Positions 1-7,247 of a stretch of 18,363 bases of DNA are shown one piece after another. The stretch spans positions 1 through 18,363 of the forward strand of contig JBLHKV010000044.1 of the NCBI GenBank assembly GCA_047618115.1. Reading direction: 5' to 3'. This DNA is from CALJGI01 sp047618115 (GTDB lineage: Bacteria > Pseudomonadota > Gammaproteobacteria > Pseudomonadales > Halieaceae). Under the pieces are notes generated by a model that was not told the DNA's origin, did not search any database, and saw only the letters and a program-made list of their open reading frames with translations. Within the stretch, counting starts at the first letter, position 1; each line of letters starts with the position of its first letter. The position numbers and the translations under genes are program-made.

Positions 1-572
1 GACTGGCGTTGGGACTGAGTCGTGCCCAGCGCTGTTTCAGGGTCAGCGCCGCAATGGAGCAGGTTGGTTTGCCGGTGGCCAAGCCAGACAGACTGATTCT
101 GGTTCGCTCCGACGCCGCGCTGCCCTGGGGTTGTTACTTTGTTGGCGAGCAACTGACGGGTAGCGATCTGCGCTCGCTTTGCCTGGAGGGCATCGCTGGA
201 CACGAACCGAAGCTGACTATGGCAGGTGCCGAGTTGGCCAGACTCCACGAAGCTGGTTTTGTTCATGGTGACTGCAAGTGGAGCAATATATTGTTCGGTA
301 GTGAAGGTTTGTTCTGGCTGGATCTGGATAACGCTGGATCATATCGCAAGGGCAGGGCCGCCCGGGATATAGCGCGATTTGTCGTGAATGCCGAGGACTT
401 TAATGCCAGCCCGGCCCAACTCGATGGTTTTCTGCAGGCCTACTGCACGGGCACAAAGATGGAGGTGGCGACACTCCTGAAGTGGATAGCACGACCTCTG
501 GCGAAGCTGCGCCAGCGCCACAGCAAGACCTACGGAGCCCGGGCTTCCGGCTATCCACGATTGAACTCGTAG
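1..572 (+). CDS. WaaP/InaA-family lipopolysaccharide kinase, 5' partial
   Basis: The reading frame is open to the window edge, so the N-terminal lobe and its ATP-binding lysine lie outside. About 190 residues remain. The visible part holds the catalytic loop HGDCKWSNIL, about 85 residues after the TTG at base 9, followed by LDLDNA in the place of the DFG motif. This pattern is typical of the Kdo/WaaP/InaA kinases, which phosphorylate sugars of the LPS core at the cytoplasmic face using ATP. The exact sugar (heptose or Kdo) cannot be read from the sequence. The 3' end overlaps the convergent sulfotransferase gene by 22 bases. A second kinase of the same superfamily lies at 1284-2021. Other small-molecule kinases of this fold are possible, but the envelope neighbourhood favours LPS. 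Confidence 0.75.
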   Translation, partial: LALGLSRAQRCFRVSAAMEQVGLPVAKPDRLILVRSDAALPWGCYFVGEQLTGSDLRSLCLEGIAGHEPKLTMAGAELARLHEAGFVHGDCKWSNILFGSEGLFWLDLDNAGSYRKGRAARDIARFVVNAEDFNASPAQLDGFLQAYCTGTKMEVATLLKWIARPLAKLRQRHSKTYGARASGYPRLNS

Positions 573-1270
573 CCGAATATCTCGATATCGCGCTTATAGA
601 CTTCTGCCACAATTTTCCTGGAGGCATCGCTGTAGAGCGCCGGGTAGGCGGCCGATCGGCTTTTGTTTAAGTGCGGCAGTGGCCCAGCCCCTTTCACGTG
701 CATAGCAATGTGTTTGTAGTCTTCCTCCAGTGTTTCAAAACGCCCGACGAAATCGAGGTCCAGCTCGTCGCTATCGTTGCAAACAAACAGGTGTTGAGGT
801 GTGAACAGGATGTGCTCCATTGCGGTGCTAGTGGTTAGCCAGGTACAGACAAATTCATCCAGACTGGCGTAGGACCTCATGCGCCCGCCCCAGGCGGAAT
901 CATCGAGGTTGGTGGCGGCGCCGTCCTGTCGCAGATAGCTATACGCCGAAGCCAGTCTATCCCAGGGGTTGCGGACAATGGTAAAGCTGAAGTAGCGGTG
1001 GTACTTGTCCGCGTCCAGGCTTTGGTACCACTGCGCACTGGCGTGCTCCACCGAGCGGACATCGTACAGTCCTCGAACGACGCTGCGTCCCGCGGCTTTG
1101 GGCACATGAATAAACAGAGATTGCGTACGTTTGAAACAGGGTTGGTAACGAGCTCTGCCTTTCAGAGTGCGCTCGAGATTGCGCCGCTCGTAGGCGGGCA
1201 CTGCGTTTATTTGGGCCAGACGCGTGTGGGCAGGAGTCAGTGCCCAGCGCAATCGCGCCAGGATGCTCAT
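551..1270 (-). CDS. Sulfotransferase family 2 protein (carbohydrate-type)
   Basis: This 239-residue protein should transfer sulfate from PAPS to an acceptor, most likely a sugar hydroxyl. Two PAPS-binding signatures are visible: a 5'-phosphosulfate loop, HVPKAAGRS at residues 55-63, and a 3'-phosphate motif, FTIVRNPWDRLASAY at about 96-110. The P-K-A-A/G-R/T-S and R-N-P-x-x-R patterns are typical of Sulfotransfer_2 enzymes that act on glycans. There is no signal peptide or membrane segment, so action in the cytoplasm on a nascent glycan is likely. The ATG at 1270 is preceded by AAAGG at a good distance. The gene lies 13 bases after a WaaP-like kinase and appears to be the last gene of a leftward operon (membrane glycosyltransferase, kinase, sulfotransferase). 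This suggests sulfation of LPS or another surface polysaccharide. The acceptor is unknown. Confidence 0.8.
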   Translation of the reverse strand: MSILARLRWALTPAHTRLAQINAVPAYERRNLERTLKGRARYQPCFKRTQSLFIHVPKAAGRSVVRGLYDVRSVEHASAQWYQSLDADKYHRYFSFTIVRNPWDRLASAYSYLRQDGAATNLDDSAWGGRMRSYASLDEFVCTWLTTSTAMEHILFTPQHLFVCNDSDELDLDFVGRFETLEEDYKHIAMHVKGAGPLPHLNKSRSAAYPALYSDASRKIVAEVYKRDIEIFGYEFNRG

Positions 1271-1283
1271 TGACCTGCACCTT

Positions 1284-2021
1284 TCACACTAGTCCCTTGG
1301 CTGCCAGGCGTTGCAGCGCCCGCGTGTGCACGGCGCCGATCAGCTCCCGCTGTTCGGAGGCACTGAAGCGACCATAGCTGACAAAGTAGCTGTAGAGAAA
1401 CCGGAGCCGGTCGCTGCGCGACAGATCCGCCGGTGGCAACATGTCCAGCTGTACCAGATTTTTTTTCACCAGTTTCAGTGGAATTTCCGGGTAGCGAGAA
1501 TTGCGCTCATTGTCGATAAAATAGAAAGTGAACGTTGGACTATTATTGGCGACCAGCACATTGCTGGTGCGTAAATCGCCGTGGACTATACCGCTTCGGT
1601 GCAGGCAGCCAATAACATCGCCCAGCGCCAGTAATAGCTTGCGTCGCTTGCCCGTATCGGCTGCCTGTTCGCCGCGCAACCAATCGGTAACGCCGATTGC
1701 CGCCACTCCCTCGGTGACCAGGAAGCCGCGGTGTCGTTTGAACAGGCCCCAGGCCAGTGGCCGTGGGGTGTTGAACCCTAGTTCCGCGAGTTGTACCGAG
1801 CGCAGTCGCGCGCGAATACTACGGTCGCCACGCAGCCAACTTTTAACGATATCGAACTGACTGCGGGGTAGAAACTCTTTGAAATATGCGGCTTTTCCGG
1901 CGTGACGATAGACCCTCGCGTGCGGCGAGCTCGGCACTACTTGCCAGCCATTGGGAATGTTGCCAGCCGCTATCTGGCCAATATCGTTCTCCAGAGATTG
2001 CGCTTCTGGTCCCTCGATCAT
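1284..2021 (-). CDS. WaaP/KdkA-like lipopolysaccharide kinase
   Basis: A 245-residue protein with a complete small-kinase fold. A candidate ATP-binding lysine is K48 in AAYFKEFL. The catalytic loop HGDLRTSNVL is at residues 147-156, and FIDNERN at about 168-174 holds the metal-binding aspartate. These features match the Kdo kinase / heptose kinase (KdkA, WaaP, InaA) superfamily, which phosphorylates inner-core sugars of LPS using ATP. Core phosphates normally bridge divalent cations and tighten the outer membrane. The start codon overlaps the stop of the upstream membrane glycosyltransferase by four bases (ATGA), indicating translational coupling, and the sulfotransferase follows 13 bases downstream. 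It is only distantly similar to the partial kinase at the window start, so the two probably act on different sugars. Which sugar is phosphorylated cannot be decided here. Confidence 0.8.
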   Translation of the reverse strand: MIEGPEAQSLENDIGQIAAGNIPNGWQVVPSSPHARVYRHAGKAAYFKEFLPRSQFDIVKSWLRGDRSIRARLRSVQLAELGFNTPRPLAWGLFKRHRGFLVTEGVAAIGVTDWLRGEQAADTGKRRKLLLALGDVIGCLHRSGIVHGDLRTSNVLVANNSPTFTFYFIDNERNSRYPEIPLKLVKKNLVQLDMLPPADLSRSDRLRFLYSYFVSYGRFSASEQRELIGAVHTRALQRLAAKGLV

Positions 2022-3568
2022 GGCGGGGCTGTCGGTTGATAGCGCAGATTTTCAATAACGATAACGGTGTCGAGTCGGTCATTCGAAAATGACTTCAAGG
2101 TTTTCAGCGCGGGTTCCGCTGCAATTAACTCCAGGTCCACCAATTGATGACGTTTGAGCGCCAGCGCGAGGTATTGGTGGCTGCGCCACTGCCCGGTGGC
2201 CATAATCGCGGGAATCGAGAGGTTCTGTTCGATGGCCCAGTCGATGTGGCGGCGGCTAAAATAGGCGATGTGTTTGTCGCTGGCCAGTAAAGTGGTATCG
2301 GCAGGTGTATTCTCTTGTATCCATCGTGTGGCATCCGCCAGGTAAGCTTTGCGATAGTTGAAGTTGTGCAAGAGGTCGAGTATCAATACCAGCAGTATCA
2401 GGATCAGGCCGCTTCGGAACAATACGCTTGAACGTACTTCAGACCAGAGTCCCTGTGCCGCAAAGCTGGCGTAGATCAGTAAAAATATAACCATCTGGGC
2501 AGCATATCGCTCCAGCATAAATTGATTACTGAAGGTGAAGATCAGCAGATACAGGCCGCAGACGGCGATGTGGGCGTTAAGAATTACGCGGGCGTCCGCG
2601 TTGATGCGGAGCAGCCAGCCGCGTCGCCAACCGAGAAGCAGAACGAGGCCGTGAACAATTTGCATAGCCATAACAACGTTGAGCAGGAATATGGCAATCA
2701 AGCCTCCGAACACGGCTACTCTAGCGTGCTCTATAGCCGAGCCCTTAAGCAATTCTGGCCCGGTCCGAAGCGCAATATCGTCGATCACATCACTAAAAAA
2801 CCACAGATTGTTGGAGTAGTTGTTAATGTGGGGTAGCAACGTGTTCTGGTTGTCCAGACCCAGAGCGCTTATACCCACCGCAGCCACCACGATCGCTGGA
2901 AGCTGTAATTGCAGCGCGTAGCGGAGCCGCTTAAGCGGCGAGGTGTCCATAGTGAAATAGAGGGCGAGAGGGGTCAGCAATGCCAGTAGCGTTCCTTCAA
3001 AGCGAAACAGAATAGCCAGGCCCATGTAGAGCGTCCAACGAAGTTGCCCGGTTAGACTCGGGCTTCTACTAAAGCGCAGTAACTCCACCATTGCCAGAAT
3101 ACAGAATGTCCAGTATCCAGGGTCGCGCATGATGGCAGTGCGGTAGCTGTTGATAATCGGGTGAGTCAAAATAATCACCACCGCAATCGCCTGCACTTGG
3201 GCGTTACCACCGAGTTCCTTGATGGCTCGAACGAAACTCAAACTCAGAGCAATGTATATTAGGGTTGTGAAGACCTGGCCCGAATGTAGCAGGCTAAGCC
3301 CGGTTAGCTTGTGAATAAGCGCAAAAATAATGGGGACAAGAGGGCGGTCAAATGTGGCAAAGCTGGCCCAAAATCCGTCGTTCAGGAATGCCTCGGCTGT
3401 GCGCAGGTACAGGATCGCGTCGCGATTACTGACCGGATCAATAAGCACCAACCACAGAGACAGCAGTAGGCTGACGGTGGCAATAGCCCGGTAATCAGTG
3501 ACAATGTGAGTGAGTCGCTGAGCTGGAATCTGACCTGAGTGGGAATTGTTTAGCACGAATAGCGGCAT
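2018..3568 (-). CDS. Polytopic membrane glycosyltransferase, GT-C-like (ArnT/PMT-type)
   Basis: A 516-residue protein with roughly ten hydrophobic segments, the first at about residues 28-44 and the last at about 384-400, then a soluble C-terminal part of about 115 residues. An acidic pair sits in the first outer loop (DPVSNRDAILYL, residues 44-55), followed by FDRPLVP (73-79), and ERYAAQM opens a late membrane helix (353-359). This layout resembles GT-C enzymes such as ArnT and the PMT_2 group, which take a sugar from a lipid-phosphate donor and add it at the periplasmic face. The family call rests on topology and these weak motifs; O-antigen polymerase-like or unassigned membrane proteins remain possible. 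It is the first gene of the leftward operon and overlaps the kinase by four bases. No strong ribosome binding site precedes the ATG. Confidence 0.6.
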   Translation of the reverse strand: MPLFVLNNSHSGQIPAQRLTHIVTDYRAIATVSLLLSLWLVLIDPVSNRDAILYLRTAEAFLNDGFWASFATFDRPLVPIIFALIHKLTGLSLLHSGQVFTTLIYIALSLSFVRAIKELGGNAQVQAIAVVIILTHPIINSYRTAIMRDPGYWTFCILAMVELLRFSRSPSLTGQLRWTLYMGLAILFRFEGTLLALLTPLALYFTMDTSPLKRLRYALQLQLPAIVVAAVGISALGLDNQNTLLPHINNYSNNLWFFSDVIDDIALRTGPELLKGSAIEHARVAVFGGLIAIFLLNVVMAMQIVHGLVLLLGWRRGWLLRINADARVILNAHIAVCGLYLLIFTFSNQFMLERYAAQMVIFLLIYASFAAQGLWSEVRSSVLFRSGLILILLVLILDLLHNFNYRKAYLADATRWIQENTPADTTLLASDKHIAYFSRRHIDWAIEQNLSIPAIMATGQWRSHQYLALALKRHQLVDLELIAAEPALKTLKSFSNDRLDTVIVIENLRYQPTAPP

Positions 3569-3584
3569 CGAATTTATTTTGCGT

Positions 3585-3593
3585 AGTCTAGCA
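3585..3593 (-). promoter_or_regulatory. Possible extended -10 for the membrane glycosyltransferase operon
   Basis: On the minus strand this reads TGC-TAGACT, an extended -10 shape, about 17 bases before the ATG at 3568. That leaves a very short leader, and no good -35 is seen. Weak support only. Confidence 0.25.
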
Positions 3594-3645
3594 AGTTGCC
3601 CTCACCAGTGGCCAGTCCCGTCGGCACGAAGCTCTGTCTATGCGC

Positions 3646-3651
3646 TACAAT
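3646..3651 (+). promoter_or_regulatory. Possible -10 element for rfbD-rfbB
   Basis: TACAAT matches the sigma-70 -10 consensus at five of six bases and lies 59 bases before the rfbD ATG in the divergent gap. No convincing -35 stands 16-18 bases upstream, so the site is tentative. A transcript starting just downstream would begin a few bases before the stem-loop at 3664-3681. Confidence 0.35.
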
Positions 3652-3663
3652 GTACTTTGGAAG

Positions 3664-3681
3664 CCAACCCAGCCGGGTTGG
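3664..3681 (+). repeat. Perfect inverted repeat in the rfbD leader
   Basis: CCAACCC, a four-base loop AGCC, then GGGTTGG form a perfect seven-pair stem ending 29 bases before the rfbD ATG. No T-run follows, so it is not an intrinsic terminator. If the TACAAT upstream is used, this hairpin would sit near the 5' end of the rfbD-rfbB mRNA, where it could protect the message or bind a regulator. The function is inferred; the symmetry is seen. Confidence 0.55.
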
Positions 3682-3710
3682 TGGCTGCTAGGTAAAGAAT
3701 TCTGTCTAAA

Positions 3711-4598
3711 ATGAAAGTACTGTTGGTAGGTGCCGATGGCCAGCTCGGTAGAGAGCTAAGGGCGTCTGTACCACTCGACGTTGAACTGGTAGCGCGCAAC
3801 CGCACAGGTTTGGATATTTGCGACGGCGTGGCAGTCGCGGCGACAGTCGCAACCGAGAAGCCCGATGTTGTGATTAACGCTGCGGCCTATACCGCGGTAG
3901 ACAGGGCTGAGTCAGAGCCGGAGCGGGCATTTGCGATCAATGAAACTGGGGCGGCTAATCTCGCCAGGGCAGCTGCCAGCCAGGGCAGTCGGCTGATTCA
4001 CGTGTCCACCGACTTTGTATTTAACGGCGCTGCCAGTCAACCTTATACTCCGCAGGCCGAGGTAGCCGGGCTGGGCGTCTATGGCCGCAGCAAGCTCGCC
4101 GGAGAGCAGCGGGTTCGCGAGGCGTCCGGGGACCGGGCACTCATCCTGCGCACGGCGTGGGTATATTCCTGTTTTGGTCACAATTTCGTAAAAACCATGT
4201 TGCGGCTGATGACGCAAAGGCCTTCTGTTTCGGTGGTTTCCGACCAGCTCGGTAGCCCGACATGGGCTAGTGGTCTGGCTTTGCTTATCTGGAGATCACT
4301 GCAGCACGAGGAACTACAGGGTCGCTGGCACTGGACCGACTCAGGCACCATCAGCTGGTACGACTTTGCTCGAGCAATAGCGGAAGAAGGGTTGAGTTGC
4401 GGGCTTCTCGACCGCCCCGTCGAGGTGCTGCCAATCAGCTCAAGCGAGTTTCAGACTGCAGCACAGCGGCCGAGCTACAGTGCCTTGGATTCCTCCGCGA
4501 CCGTTACGGCGTTGGGAATTGCGCAACACGATTGGCGCGAGCAGTTGCGGGCCATGTTATTGGAATTGAAAGAAAAGGGGGGTGAATACTTTGAATGA
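3711..4598 (+). CDS. rfbD: dTDP-4-dehydrorhamnose reductase (RmlD)
   Basis: This enzyme makes the last step of dTDP-L-rhamnose synthesis, the NAD(P)H-dependent reduction of dTDP-4-dehydro-L-rhamnose, in the cytoplasm. The 295-residue length is normal for the family. The N-terminal nucleotide-binding motif GADGQLG is at residues 7-13. The catalytic threonine lies in STDFVFNG (T100), and the SDR pair is Y124 and K128 in YGRSKLAGEQ. The ATG at 3711 begins directly with MKVLLVGADG, as expected for the family; its ribosome binding site is weak. The gene overlaps the start region of rfbB and forms a two-gene rightward unit with it. The other two pathway genes, rfbC and rfbA, are nearby on the opposite strand, so the full pathway is present. 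Confidence 0.95.
   Translation: MKVLLVGADGQLGRELRASVPLDVELVARNRTGLDICDGVAVAATVATEKPDVVINAAAYTAVDRAESEPERAFAINETGAANLARAAASQGSRLIHVSTDFVFNGAASQPYTPQAEVAGLGVYGRSKLAGEQRVREASGDRALILRTAWVYSCFGHNFVKTMLRLMTQRPSVSVVSDQLGSPTWASGLALLIWRSLQHEELQGRWHWTDSGTISWYDFARAIAEEGLSCGLLDRPVEVLPISSSEFQTAAQRPSYSALDSSATVTALGIAQHDWREQLRAMLLELKEKGGEYFE
4576..4582 (+). promoter_or_regulatory. Ribosome binding site that decides the rfbB start
   Basis: A purine run, AGGGGGG, lies eight bases before the TTG at 4591. An in-frame GTG at 4582 would use the last G of this run and so have no spacing. The TTG start also gives MNERLLVTGGAGFIG, the usual N-terminus of the family. Confidence 0.6.
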
Positions 4599-5652
4599 AC
4601 GACTGTTGGTCACCGGTGGAGCTGGATTCATTGGTGCTAATTTTGTCCACCATTGGTTGGCGGGTCATCCGCAGAGCCGTGTCGTGGTGCTTGATGCTCT
4701 TACCTATGCTGGCAACAGGGTCAGTCTCAGAGCACTTGAAGACCACCCGGGTTTTCGTTTCGTGCACGGCAATATTTGTGATTCCGAGTTAGTCTCGGAA
4801 TTGCTGCGCAGCGAGAGTCTGGATACTCTGGTTCATTTTGCCGCCGAGAGCCATGTCGACAGGTCAATTACCGGGCCCGATGCCTTTATCGAAACCAATG
4901 TAGTTGGTACCCATAGCCTGCTCCGAGCCGCCCGCGACGTCTGGCTGGCCGGATCGGGGACTGAACATCGTTTTCACCACGTTTCTACCGACGAGGTCTA
5001 TGGGTCGCTGGGCGACACTGACCCTGCCTTTCACGAGGAACAAAAATACGAACCCAGCTCACCGTACTCTGCCAGTAAGGCGGCTAGCGACCACCTGGTA
5101 CGTGCCTACCACCAAACCTACGGCTTGCAGGTGACCACTAGCAACTGTTCGAATAACTATGGTCCCTTTCACTTCCCGGAGAAGCTGATACCGCTATGCC
5201 TGACAAACTTGCTACGTGGATTGCCACTACCGGTTTACGGCGAGGGTAAAAATGTTCGGGATTGGCTCTACGTGGAAGATCACTGCCGGGGTATCGAGCT
5301 GGTATTGAACAGTGGTCGGGTTGGGGGTACTTACAATATAGGTGGCAATAACGAGTGGACTAATATTGATATTGTGAAACTACTTTGCTCCCTGCTCGAT
5401 AAGCGCTTTGCCGAGGACCACCGGCTGGCCGAGCAATACCCGGATGCAGTGCCGGCCAGGGGTCAAAACTGTGACAGCGTGATTGAATTTGTCACCGACC
5501 GCCCCGGCCACGATTGGCGGTACGCCATCGACGCAGGGAAAATAACAACTGAGCTCGGCTATCAGCCCGCGGAAGACTTCCCCAGCGGCATCGACAAGAC
5601 GCTGGATTGGTATCTGGACAATCGAGCGTGGTGGGAACCACTGCTGGGGTGA
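4591..5652 (+). CDS. rfbB: dTDP-glucose 4,6-dehydratase (RmlB)
   Basis: RmlB converts dTDP-D-glucose to dTDP-4-dehydro-6-deoxy-D-glucose using bound NAD+, the second step of dTDP-rhamnose synthesis. With a TTG start at 4591 it has 353 residues, the usual size. The motifs are TGGAGFIG at residues 8-15, DALTYAGN (35-42), AAESHVDRSI (84-93), the catalytic TDE triad in STDEVYG (132-138), and Y159/K163 in YSASKAASDHLV. NCSNNYGPFHFPEKLIPL and RPGHDWRYAID are further family signatures. A GTG at 4582 is the alternative start, but its spacing to the purine run is zero. The start lies inside the end of rfbD, so the two are translationally coupled. The stop is two bases from the stop of the convergent rfbC. 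Confidence 0.95.
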   Translation: MNERLLVTGGAGFIGANFVHHWLAGHPQSRVVVLDALTYAGNRVSLRALEDHPGFRFVHGNICDSELVSELLRSESLDTLVHFAAESHVDRSITGPDAFIETNVVGTHSLLRAARDVWLAGSGTEHRFHHVSTDEVYGSLGDTDPAFHEEQKYEPSSPYSASKAASDHLVRAYHQTYGLQVTTSNCSNNYGPFHFPEKLIPLCLTNLLRGLPLPVYGEGKNVRDWLYVEDHCRGIELVLNSGRVGGTYNIGGNNEWTNIDIVKLLCSLLDKRFAEDHRLAEQYPDAVPARGQNCDSVIEFVTDRPGHDWRYAIDAGKITTELGYQPAEDFPSGIDKTLDWYLDNRAWWEPLLG

Positions 5653-5654
5653 TG

Positions 5655-6200
5655 CTAAAACAGGGGGGCTTGCTGGAATAACAGACCGTTGGCGTCCTTG
5701 GCAGACAGGCTCGGAGCTTCGCCGGGTGGAATCTGCCAATCTATGGCCAGACTTGGGTCGTCCCAACTCAGAGACACCTCTGATTCGGGGTCATAACCTT
5801 CGCTGCACTTGTACTGGAACTCGGCCACCTCGGACACGACATAAAAGCCGTGGGCAAAACCGGGTGGGACCCACAACATGGTGAAATTTTGTTCGGATAG
5901 GGTGCAGCCAAACCACTGGCCAAAACTGGGCGAATCTCGACGCAGGTCTACGGCGACATCGTAGACCTGACCACGGGTACAGCGCACCAGTTTCCCCTGA
6001 GGCCTTCGCGACTGATAGTGTAAACCGCGCAGCGTGCCGCAGCTGCTGCGACTGTGATTGTCCTGTACGAAGTCAATCGACAAACCTTGAGCTGCCAGCG
6101 TTTCGGCATTCCAGGTCTCGATAAAAAAGCCCCGCTCGTCGCCGTGGACTTTGGGCTGCAAGATCATCAGGTCGCGCAGAGGTGTGGGGTTAATATCCAT
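5655..6200 (-). CDS. rfbC: dTDP-4-dehydrorhamnose 3,5-epimerase (RmlC)
   Basis: RmlC is a cupin-fold epimerase that inverts C3 and C5 of dTDP-4-dehydro-6-deoxy-glucose, the third step of the rhamnose pathway. The 181-residue length is normal. Visible signatures are DERGFFIETW near the N-terminus, DNHSRSSCGTLRGLHYQ with the catalytic histidine at H61, the strand DVAVDLRRDSPSFGQW, VPPGFAHGFYV at 111-121, and CSEGYDPESE with the conserved tyrosine. The ATG at 6200 lies inside the end of rfbA; the overlap is 11 bases, so rfbA and rfbC are one leftward unit. Its 3' end almost touches rfbB. Confidence 0.95.
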   Translation of the reverse strand: MDINPTPLRDLMILQPKVHGDERGFFIETWNAETLAAQGLSIDFVQDNHSRSSCGTLRGLHYQSRRPQGKLVRCTRGQVYDVAVDLRRDSPSFGQWFGCTLSEQNFTMLWVPPGFAHGFYVVSEVAEFQYKCSEGYDPESEVSLSWDDPSLAIDWQIPPGEAPSLSAKDANGLLFQQAPLF

Positions 6201-7092
6201 CCGGTGTGGGACCCATATCTAATAGTTGTTTAAGATAGCGCCCGTACCCGCTTTTCAACAGCGGCTGGGCCAGCGCCTCTAGCTGTTCGGCATCGATAAA
6301 GCCCTGACGATAGGCGATTTCTTCCGGGCAGGCTATTTTTAGGCCCTGACGCTCTTCGACGACTCGAATGAAATTTGCCGCATCGAGCAAAGAGTTGTGA
6401 GTGCCGGTATCCAGCCAGGCGGTGCCGCGGCTGAGAACCTCGACCTGCAGCTTTTGCTGGCGGAGATAGGCTAGGTTAAGGTCGGTAATTTCCAGCTCGC
6501 CACGAGGGCTGGGTTTGATTTCCCTGGCCATATCCACCACGTTGTTATCGTAAAAATACAAGCCAGTCACCGCGTAGTGGGATTTGGGGTGCTCGGGCTT
6601 TTCCTCAATATCGATCGCCTGTCCGGCCTCGTCAAAATTGACCACCCCGTAGCGCTCCGGCTCGGTAACGTAGTAGGCAAACACCGAGGCTCCTTCTTGA
6701 CGACTGCTGGCGCTGTTGAGTTTGCCGGAGAGTCCGCCGCCGTAAAAAATGTTGTCACCGAGGATCAGGCTGACCGGGTCGCGACCGATAAAATCCTCGC
6801 CGATTAACAGCGCCTGGGCCAAACCATCGGGGCTTGGCTGCGTTGCATAGCTCAGCGCGAGGCCCCACTGGGAGCCATCTTTCAATAATGCGGTAAAGGC
6901 AGCCTGATCATTTGGTGTCGTGATGATGAGAATGTCGCGGATACCAGCGAGCATCAAAGTTGCCAGCGGGTAGTAGATCATCGGCTTGTCGTACACCGGC
7001 ATCAGCTGTTTGCTGACTGAGCTGGTGAGCGGGTGCAGTCGTGTTCCGGAGCCGCCGGCGAGGATAATTCCTTTGTATGGAGCCTGACCCAT
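6190..7092 (-). CDS. rfbA: Glucose-1-phosphate thymidylyltransferase (RmlA)
   Basis: RmlA joins glucose-1-phosphate and dTTP to give dTDP-glucose and pyrophosphate, the first and usually feedback-inhibited step of dTDP-rhamnose synthesis. The 300-residue protein has the nucleotidyltransferase signature GGSGTRLHPLT at residues 13-23 and KQLMPVYDKPMIYYPL directly after it. The metal-binding LGDNIFYG is at about 111-118, and an EKP motif and WLDTGTHNSLLDAANFI follow. These match the short RmlA type rather than the longer two-domain enzymes. AGGA stands eight bases before the ATG at 7092, and a TATAAT box lies upstream on the same strand. The gene leads the leftward rfbA-rfbC unit and is divergent from the GT4 glycosyltransferase gene. 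Confidence 0.95.
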   Translation of the reverse strand: MGQAPYKGIILAGGSGTRLHPLTSSVSKQLMPVYDKPMIYYPLATLMLAGIRDILIITTPNDQAAFTALLKDGSQWGLALSYATQPSPDGLAQALLIGEDFIGRDPVSLILGDNIFYGGGLSGKLNSASSRQEGASVFAYYVTEPERYGVVNFDEAGQAIDIEEKPEHPKSHYAVTGLYFYDNNVVDMAREIKPSPRGELEITDLNLAYLRQQKLQVEVLSRGTAWLDTGTHNSLLDAANFIRVVEERQGLKIACPEEIAYRQGFIDAEQLEALAQPLLKSGYGRYLKQLLDMGPTPDGY

Positions 7093-7118
7093 GTAACGTG
7101 TCCTGCAAAAGGGCCGGT

Positions 7119-7124
7119 ATTATA
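7119..7124 (-). promoter_or_regulatory. Probable -10 element for rfbA-rfbC
   Basis: The minus strand reads TATAAT, a perfect sigma-70 -10, 26 bases before the rfbA start codon. No clear -35 is seen at the usual distance, so its strength is uncertain. The transcript leader would be about 20 bases, with the AGGA ribosome binding site inside it. Confidence 0.5.
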
Positions 7125-7204
7125 CGCTGAACCCAATATTTATTACGAGAGGTCGAGACTGGATTTTTATGCGGCAAGTGCTTAAAATCGTGGGCCTTTT
7201 TTCG

Positions 7205-7232
7205 CCGCCTATAGCAAAGGCGGGAAAACCCG
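7205..7232 (+). repeat. Two overlapping, mutually exclusive hairpins before the GT4 gene
   Basis: CCGCCT (7205-7210) pairs with AGGCGG (7218-7223) across a seven-base loop. CGGG (7221-7224) pairs with CCCG (7229-7232) across an AAAA loop. The two stems share bases 7221-7223, so only one can form at a time. The second stem also covers the first G of GGAG (7232-7235), the only candidate ribosome binding site for the ATG at 7248. A regulatory role is inference. Confidence 0.4.
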
Positions 7233-7247
7233 GAGTCACCCCTTATA

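Noticed and set aside
4582..4584. GTG as the rfbB start codon
   Set aside because: It shares a base with the purine-rich ribosome binding site, leaving no spacing; the TTG at 4591 has eight bases and gives the family's usual N-terminus.
5628..5641. Hairpin at the end of rfbB as a terminator
   Set aside because: The stem has only five pairs, lies inside the coding region and has no T-run after it.
7196..7203. T-run as an intrinsic terminator
   Set aside because: No stable stem precedes it on the plus strand, and no rightward gene lies upstream to need it; the nearby stem comes after the T-run.
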